A stretch of 37,099 bases of DNA. Source: Amylibacter marinus. Its GTDB lineage: Bacteria > Pseudomonadota > Alphaproteobacteria > Rhodobacterales > Rhodobacteraceae. Each line of letters opens with the position of its first letter. The stretch's first letter is position 1. A program made the position numbers and the translations under genes. Below the pieces are notes generated by a model. That model searched no databases. It saw only the letters and a program-made list of their open reading frames with translations, and was not told the origin of the DNA. The stretch covers positions 1 through 37,099 of the forward strand of contig NZ_BSNN01000003.1 of NCBI RefSeq assembly GCF_030160015.1. The letters are read 5' to 3'. Positions 32,193 through 37,099 of the stretch are shown piece by piece.

Positions 32193-34445
32193 ATGGCTGA
32201 TTTAATTGATGATCCTGATATGGATGACGAAAACCCTGGCGGTGCTACGCTAAACGAAACCCTGCGTCGTGCGATTGGGGATCGCTATCTAACCTATGCC
32301 CTGTCGACAATCATGCATCGCGCATTGCCCGATGCGCGTGATGGGTTGAAACCTGTGCATCGGCGTATCCTTTACGCTATGTATCGCTTGCGGTTGGCAT
32401 CAAACGGCAAGTTTCTAAAATCGGCCAAAATTTCAGGCGATACAATGGGGGATTTTCACCCTCACGGCGATGCAGCAATTTATGATGCTATGGCCCGTTT
32501 GGCCCAAGATTTTTCGGTGCGCTATCCCATGGTGGATGGGCAGGGGAATTTTGGCAATATTGATGGCGATAACCCCGCCGCCGCGCGCTATACTGAGGCG
32601 CGCATGACCGCTGTTGCCGAGGCCATGCTAGAAGGCATGGAAGAAGATGCGGTTGAATTTCAGGACAACTATGATGGTCGCTTGACCGAGCCCTCGGTTC
32701 TGCCAGCCAGCATCCCAAATCTATTGGCCAACGGCTCGTCTGGTATCGCCGTGGGCATGGCAACCAATATTCCGCCCCACAATGTGGGCGAATTGCTGGA
32801 TGCCTGTATCCACTTGATCAAGGCCCCAAACGCGCGAGATGAAACCTTGTTGGATATCGTGCCGGGGCCGGATTTCCCAACTGGTGGTGTATTGATCGAG
32901 CCGCGCGAAAATCTGCTTCAGGCATATTCTACGGGCCGCGGGCCGATGCGTCTGCGGGCGCGCTGGGAGATCGAGGAACTGCCGCGGGGTCTATGGCAGG
33001 TGGTCGTTAGCGAAATCCCCTATCAGGTGCAGAAATCCAAGCTGATCGAAAAAATCGCCGAACTGATTCAGCTGAAGAAAATCCCAATCCTTGCTGATGT
33101 GCGGGATGAAAGTGCGGATGACATCCGATTGGTACTGGAACCGCGTGCCAAAACTGTTGACCCCACCGTCTTGATGGAAACGCTGTTTCGTCTGTGCGAT
33201 TTGGAGGTACGCTTTAACCTTAATCTCAATACATTGATCGATGGGCGAACCCCCAAGGTGTGCTCGATGAAAGAGGTTTTGCGGGCCTTTGTGGATCACC
33301 GTCGCGATGTTCTGATCCGCCGTTCCAACCACCGCAAGGATAAAATCGATCGCCGCCTAGAAGTGCTAGAAGGTTATATTGTTGCGTTTTTGAACCTTGA
33401 TCGGGTGATCGAAATCATTCGATACGAGGATGAACCCAAGCAGGTGCTGATGGCGGAATTTACCCTGTCGGATGTTCAGGCAGAGGCGATTCTAAATATG
33501 CGCCTGCGAAATTTGCGCCGTCTGGAAGAGCAAGAGCTGCGCAACGAGCTGGATGCCTTGCAAAAAGAACGCGCAGAGTTGCAGGATTTATTAGCCGACG
33601 AGGGGGTGCAGTGGGGCAAAATCACCGAACAACTGCGCGATACCCGCAAGAAATTCGGCAAAGAGTCCGAGCACGGCGCGCGGCGCACAGATTTGGCCGA
33701 GGCGCCAGAATTTGAAGAGGTGCCCGTAGAGGCGATGATCGAGAAGGAGCCTATTACGGTGGTCTGTTCGGCCATGGGATGGGTGCGCGCCATGAAGGGT
33801 CATATCGATCTGAACCAAGAATTAAAGTATAAAGATGGCGATGGGCCACGGTTCACCTTCCATGCGCATACGACGGATAAGTTGATTATGTTTGGTGGCA
33901 ACGGGCGATTCTATACCATTGCCTGCAATGATCTGCCCGGTGGGCGCGGCATGGGGGAACCTATTCGCCTGATTGTGGATCTGCCAAATGATGCGGATAT
34001 GATTGCGCTGTTTATCCACGACGAGACCCGCAAGATGATTGTGGCCTCGACCGCCGGTGATGGTTTTGTGGTTGCAGAAAAAGACGTGGTCGCCCAAACC
34101 CGCACCGGCAAGCAGGTGTTGAATGTGAAAGATGCGGTAAAGGCGCTGACATGCGATTTTATCAAAGGCGATCATGTGGCCTGTGTTGGGGAAAACCGCA
34201 AAGTTCTGATTTTCCCCGTGGCGGAATTACCCGAAATGGGCCGCGGCAAAGGGGTGCGTCTGCAAAAATATAAAGATGGCGGCCTGAACGATATAATGAC
34301 GTTTGATCTGGATCAGGGGTTGCGTTGGTTGGATCCTGCGGGGCGTCAGCGCGTAGAGGTTATGCTGAATGACTGGATTGGCAAACGCGCGGGCACAGGG
34401 CGTATGGCACCGCGTGGCTTCCCGAGAGATAATAAATTTACATAG
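32193..34445 (+). CDS. parC: DNA topoisomerase IV subunit A
   Basis: Decatenating type IIA topoisomerase, partner of ParE (not in the window). The 750-residue product is normal for ParC. The winged-helix domain carries the active-site Tyr133 in AARYTEARM, preceded by [14 protein letters not shown] and HPHGD. The QRDR stretch reads [10 protein letters not shown]: Ala94 stands where E. coli has Ser80, and Asp98 where it has Glu84. The C-terminal domain is a beta-pinwheel type with [10 protein letters not shown]. The ATG at 32193 has no clear Shine-Dalgarno; a second in-frame ATG at 32220 is possible. ParC is chosen over GyrA because of its shorter length. Confidence 0.9.
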   Translation: MADLIDDPDMDDENPGGATLNETLRRAIGDRYLTYALSTIMHRALPDARDGLKPVHRRILYAMYRLRLASNGKFLKSAKISGDTMGDFHPHGDAAIYDAMARLAQDFSVRYPMVDGQGNFGNIDGDNPAAARYTEARMTAVAEAMLEGMEEDAVEFQDNYDGRLTEPSVLPASIPNLLANGSSGIAVGMATNIPPHNVGELLDACIHLIKAPNARDETLLDIVPGPDFPTGGVLIEPRENLLQAYSTGRGPMRLRARWEIEELPRGLWQVVVSEIPYQVQKSKLIEKIAELIQLKKIPILADVRDESADDIRLVLEPRAKTVDPTVLMETLFRLCDLEVRFNLNLNTLIDGRTPKVCSMKEVLRAFVDHRRDVLIRRSNHRKDKIDRRLEVLEGYIVAFLNLDRVIEIIRYEDEPKQVLMAEFTLSDVQAEAILNMRLRNLRRLEEQELRNELDALQKERAELQDLLADEGVQWGKITEQLRDTRKKFGKESEHGARRTDLAEAPEFEEVPVEAMIEKEPITVVCSAMGWVRAMKGHIDLNQELKYKDGDGPRFTFHAHTTDKLIMFGGNGRFYTIACNDLPGGRGMGEPIRLIVDLPNDADMIALFIHDETRKMIVASTAGDGFVVAEKDVVAQTRTGKQVLNVKDAVKALTCDFIKGDHVACVGENRKVLIFPVAELPEMGRGKGVRLQKYKDGGLNDIMTFDLDQGLRWLDPAGRQRVEVMLNDWIGKRAGTGRMAPRGFPRDNKFT

Positions 34446-34454
34446 TTCAAAAAC

Positions 34455-34474
34455 TATCGCACTGTGTTGCGATA
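34455..34474. other. dyad between parC and the DUF898 gene
   Basis: TATCGCA and TGCGATA form a perfect 7-base stem around six bases, ten bases after the parC stop. The following ATTTGG is not a strong T tract. It could be a weak terminator or an operator for the next gene. Confidence 0.4.
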
Positions 34475-34488
34475 ATTTGGAGATTTGA

Positions 34489-35760
34489 ATGCAAGATATA
34501 GAGAATAATCAATTCAAGGTCGCCTATAATGGTCGCAAGGGGCCGCTGTTTAAGATCGGCCTGATGACGGGCTTGTTCACCTTGTTAACGCTGGGCATCT
34601 ATCGGTTTTGGGCCCGTACGCGGGTGCGTAAATATATGTGGTCTGCGATTGCACCCAACGAGCACTCGTTGGAATACACGGGCACCGGGCTGGAAAAATT
34701 CCTTGGGTTTTTGATCGCCGTGGCGGTTTTGGCGGTGTATCTGGGGATTTTTCAGCTGTTGTTGGCCTTCTTTGGCTATTCGTTGTTCACACAGGCTGAA
34801 ACCCCTGGGGCCGTTTTGGTACAGCAGTTGATTTTCTATCTTGCGATCTTGGTCACGTTGCCCTTGATTTACTACGCGCAGTATCGTGCGCGGCGCTATG
34901 TTCTATCGCGCACACGCTGGCAGGGCATCCGCTTTGGGGCCGAGGCCGCGGCATGGGGTTATGTGAAGCTGGCGCTGAAAAACCTGTTTGTCACGGTGAT
35001 TACACTGGGGATTTTACTGCCACGCCAGACGTTTAACCTAGAGAAATACCGCATTGATCGGTCTTGGTACGGTAATGCGCAATTCGCCCAAGAGGGCACA
35101 TGGAAGATGCTGCTGCCCGCAATGAAGCAAACCTATATCGGCATGGCGATTACCCTGCTTGGGGTCATCTTGATTGGTTTCGGGGGCTACAATACCTATA
35201 CGAGTGGAAGCTTTGGCGACGAGAGTGGCGAGGGTATTGGCAGTATGGTTTTTGGCTTTACTGTAATCAGCCTCGGATATTCTTGGTGGCTGGTTGGCTT
35301 TCAGATTTATCAGGTCGCCTCTTGGCGCATTTTAGCAAACCATAAAACATTGGGCCAGGCGGTTACCTTTGAATCCAAGGTCGATACTGCGGATGTTATT
35401 CTGGCGAAGGTTTTTGGTGGGATGCTGGCGGGTTTTGTGGCCTTGATTGTTGCCGCGATTTTCGGTGGCATTCTCGGCTTTGCATTGTATGGAATTTTCA
35501 ACTCTTTGGATGAAGCCGTGGGGCCGCAATCTGGCGAATTGCGCGTCGCTTTAGGCACTTTACTTGGCTATATCATTTTCTTTGTTGCCTTTGGGGCCAT
35601 TGCCTTGGTTTCTATTGCACAGCCGATCCTGCGCAATTTTGCATCCACACTGACAATCCAAAACGCCGATCAATTAGCCAAGATAGGCCAACGCGAAGGT
35701 GATGATTTCGTCGAGGCCGAAGGATTTGCCGATGCCTTGGATGTTGGGGCGGCTATTTAA
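34489..35760 (+). CDS. DUF898 (YjgN-like) membrane protein
   Basis: Inner-membrane protein of the DUF898 family, function unknown. The 423-residue product begins FKVAYNGRKGPLFKIGL, the family opening, and has about eight hydrophobic helices (for example around residues 23-36, 72-97, 112-128, 165-178, 222-236 and 320-345) separated by basic loops such as WARTRVRKYMW. TTTGGAGAT precedes the ATG. Its stop shares a base with the start of the M48 protease gene, so the two are translationally coupled, suggesting joint function at the membrane. Confidence 0.9.
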   Translation: MQDIENNQFKVAYNGRKGPLFKIGLMTGLFTLLTLGIYRFWARTRVRKYMWSAIAPNEHSLEYTGTGLEKFLGFLIAVAVLAVYLGIFQLLLAFFGYSLFTQAETPGAVLVQQLIFYLAILVTLPLIYYAQYRARRYVLSRTRWQGIRFGAEAAAWGYVKLALKNLFVTVITLGILLPRQTFNLEKYRIDRSWYGNAQFAQEGTWKMLLPAMKQTYIGMAITLLGVILIGFGGYNTYTSGSFGDESGEGIGSMVFGFTVISLGYSWWLVGFQIYQVASWRILANHKTLGQAVTFESKVDTADVILAKVFGGMLAGFVALIVAAIFGGILGFALYGIFNSLDEAVGPQSGELRVALGTLLGYIIFFVAFGAIALVSIAQPILRNFASTLTIQNADQLAKIGQREGDDFVEAEGFADALDVGAAI

Positions 35761-36869
35761 TGTCTACGTTTGAAACATCGGGCAAGTTTTTTGACGGGGA
35801 ATCCGCGAAATCAAATGCCGTAGCGGTGAGTATCTCGCCCAATGGCGTGTTGATCACTGGTGAGGGCATCGACGTAAACTGGCCGATGGATCAAATCCGC
35901 AACCTTGCGGATCAGGCGCGCGATAAGGGCATGGTGATCGAAACGCTTGACCACACCACCGCGCGGTTGGTTCTATTGGATGATGCGGCGGGCGCTTATA
36001 TGCGCCAGCATAATGCAAAGCTGGGCAAACGGCATGTTTCCTCCATAATGAAAAAACGCGTGGCGTTTTGGGGGGTAGGAGCGATGGCCTCGGTGTATTT
36101 GATAATGTTCATCATTATACCGGCCATGGCCAATACGCTTGCGGGATATATTCCTGTCGAGCGCGAAGTGGCAATGGGCAAGGTGGCCTTGGGGCAGATC
36201 GAATGGTTGATAGGAAAGACCAGTGATCAGGATGATTTGATTTGTCAGGGCGCACAGGGCCAAAAGGCGCTGGACAAAATGGTGGCGCGTCTAACGCCAC
36301 ATATGGATGTACCATATCCGCTGGATGTAAAGGTCTATCGCTCGCCAATGATAAATGCATTTGCGGTGCCTGGTGGGCATGTGGTGCTGTTTGATGGCTT
36401 ATTGGCCGCGGCCAACACCCCAGAAGAGGTTGCAGGTGTTTTGGGGCACGAGTTTGGCCATGTGGCGCACCGCGACCCAACCAGACTGTCGCTGCGCACC
36501 GCCGGTTCGGCAGGGATACTGGGGCTGGTATTCGGGGATTTTTCAGGTGGCTTTGCAGCACTTGCCTTGGCCGAGACACTGATATCGGCCTCTTATGCAC
36601 AGGATGCCGAAACGAATGCTGATGCCTTTAGTCATGATTTGTTCGAGCGCGCCCAGCTACCCAGCGCGCGATTTGCTGATTTTTTCTCTAACTTGCGCGA
36701 AGATTTTGGTGACCAAAATGGTCTGATGTCGCATATTGCCAGCCATCCTGATCTAGAGGGTCGTCAGCAGGCGGCTATGAAGGCGGATGTGATTGGTGAC
36801 CGGACATTTGAACCTGTTCTAACCTCGCTGGAATGGGCCGCTCTTAAGCGAATATGCACAGATGGCTAG
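35760..36869 (+). CDS. M48 family zinc metalloprotease, membrane-anchored
   Basis: A 369-residue protein of peptidase family M48 (Ste24/HtpX/BepA-like). Zinc ligands are His230 and His234 in HEFGH, with Glu231 catalytic, and likely Glu284 in DAETNAD. A hydrophobic helix lies at about residues 101-125. The N-terminal 90 residues form a separate domain (SISPNGVLITGEG), probably cytoplasmic by the positive-inside rule, leaving the protease domain periplasmic. It overlaps the DUF898 gene by one base (TAATG); this pairing occurs in other proteobacteria as far as I recall. Likely role: envelope protein quality control. Confidence 0.9.
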   Translation: MSTFETSGKFFDGESAKSNAVAVSISPNGVLITGEGIDVNWPMDQIRNLADQARDKGMVIETLDHTTARLVLLDDAAGAYMRQHNAKLGKRHVSSIMKKRVAFWGVGAMASVYLIMFIIIPAMANTLAGYIPVEREVAMGKVALGQIEWLIGKTSDQDDLICQGAQGQKALDKMVARLTPHMDVPYPLDVKVYRSPMINAFAVPGGHVVLFDGLLAAANTPEEVAGVLGHEFGHVAHRDPTRLSLRTAGSAGILGLVFGDFSGGFAALALAETLISASYAQDAETNADAFSHDLFERAQLPSARFADFFSNLREDFGDQNGLMSHIASHPDLEGRQQAAMKADVIGDRTFEPVLTSLEWAALKRICTDG

Positions 36870-37018
36870 GGGTGCAGAAACGGTGCAAAAAAGAAACTTT
36901 GTTGCCAAAGAAAAATCTGGAAATTTCCAAAAACGCTTGATCTTTGGCGTGAATCAATTTACGCGCACACGCGTAACCAACGCAGTGCCTATCGGCCCTG
37001 CATAATACGGAGGCCGAT
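36870..37018 (+). promoter_or_regulatory. tuf upstream region
   Basis: No gene is visible. A perfect 12-base palindrome, TGGAAATTTCCA, lies at 36918-36929. TTGATC at 36937-36942 could be a -35, but the -10 candidate after 17 bases (TACGCG) is poor. CGGAGG at 37008-37013 is the tuf ribosome binding site. Confidence 0.35.
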
Positions 37019-37099
37019 ATGGCAAAAGAAAAGTTTGAGCGTACAAAACCGCATTGCAACATCGGCACAATTGGCCACGTTGACCACGGTAAGACAACA
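37019..37099 (+). CDS. tuf: elongation factor Tu, 5' part (cut by window end)
   Basis: GTPase that delivers aminoacyl-tRNA to the ribosome. The first 27 codons read [20 protein letters not shown] followed by VDHGKTT, the P-loop (GHVDHGKT) and typical EF-Tu N-terminus. CGGAGG lies 5 bases before the ATG. The window edge truncates it, not a mutation. Alphaproteobacteria often have two tuf genes, one usually next to fusA and the S10 operon; this copy is preceded by the M48 gene, so it is probably a second copy, but the segment before base 1 is unseen. Confidence 0.95.

Noticed and set aside
1-37099. CRISPR array, prophage, tRNA or rRNA genes
   Set aside because: No regularly spaced direct repeats, phage structural genes, cloverleaf sequences or rRNA segments were noticed in the gaps between genes.

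Overview
The window is a chromosomal segment from an alphaproteobacterium, most likely a Rhodobacteraceae (Roseobacter-group) species with a moderate G+C content. The evidence is the alphaproteobacterial order of ribosomal genes, the RpoA, L15, SecY and Adk sequence types, the AapJQMP/BztABCD amino-acid transporter, a mitochondrial-type ATP12 F1 assembly chaperone, a TIGR02466 oxygenase and a LuxR/LuxI pair. The assignment rests on recognised protein families, not on a database search.

Bases 384-22206 hold the S10-spc-alpha ribosomal supercluster, broken into blocks by accessory genes. Block 1 is rpsJ-rplC-rplD-rplW, closed by a terminator. An SRPBCC protein and an orphan gene follow, with palindromic repeats around them. 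Block 2 is rplB-rpsS-rplV-rpsC-rplP plus a terminator. It is followed by a minus-strand AhpD/CMD-like gene, a divergent TetR gene with two operator-like palindromes between them, a small membrane protein and a TIGR02466 oxygenase. Block 3 runs from rpmC to rpmD, plus a terminator. A minus-strand DUF6985-like gene and a Dabb protein follow. Block 4 is rplO-secY-adk plus a terminator, then an unrecognised 666-residue membrane-anchored protein. Block 5 is rpsM-rpsK-rpoA-rplQ, closed by a strong terminator. Short hairpins without T tracts sit just after the stop codons of rplR, rplO, rpsK and rpoA.

Bases 22361-27260 carry a long imperfect palindrome, a short LuxR-type regulator and a LuxI acyl-homoserine-lactone synthase. 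A compact rarA-crcB-rluC-ATP12 gene string follows, with a 4-base overlap at each of its last two junctions. Bases 27563-32066 encode a complete polar amino-acid ABC transporter (aapJQMP). It has dyad symmetries upstream, a hairpin between the binding-protein gene and the permease genes, and a terminator at the end. parC, a DUF898 membrane protein and an overlapping M48 metalloprotease gene follow. The window ends in the first 27 codons of a tuf gene.

The ribosomal genes and aapJ share a strongly biased codon choice (GGT, GTT, CGT, GCT), which suggests high expression. Most accessory genes use GGC, GCG and CGC more often. I saw no tRNA, rRNA, CRISPR array, insertion sequence or phage gene. 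The best candidates for undescribed biology are the 666-residue membrane protein, the 211-residue orphan, the dyad-rich TetR and aapJ regulatory regions, and the long palindromic elements at 2978-3116 and 22361-22416.
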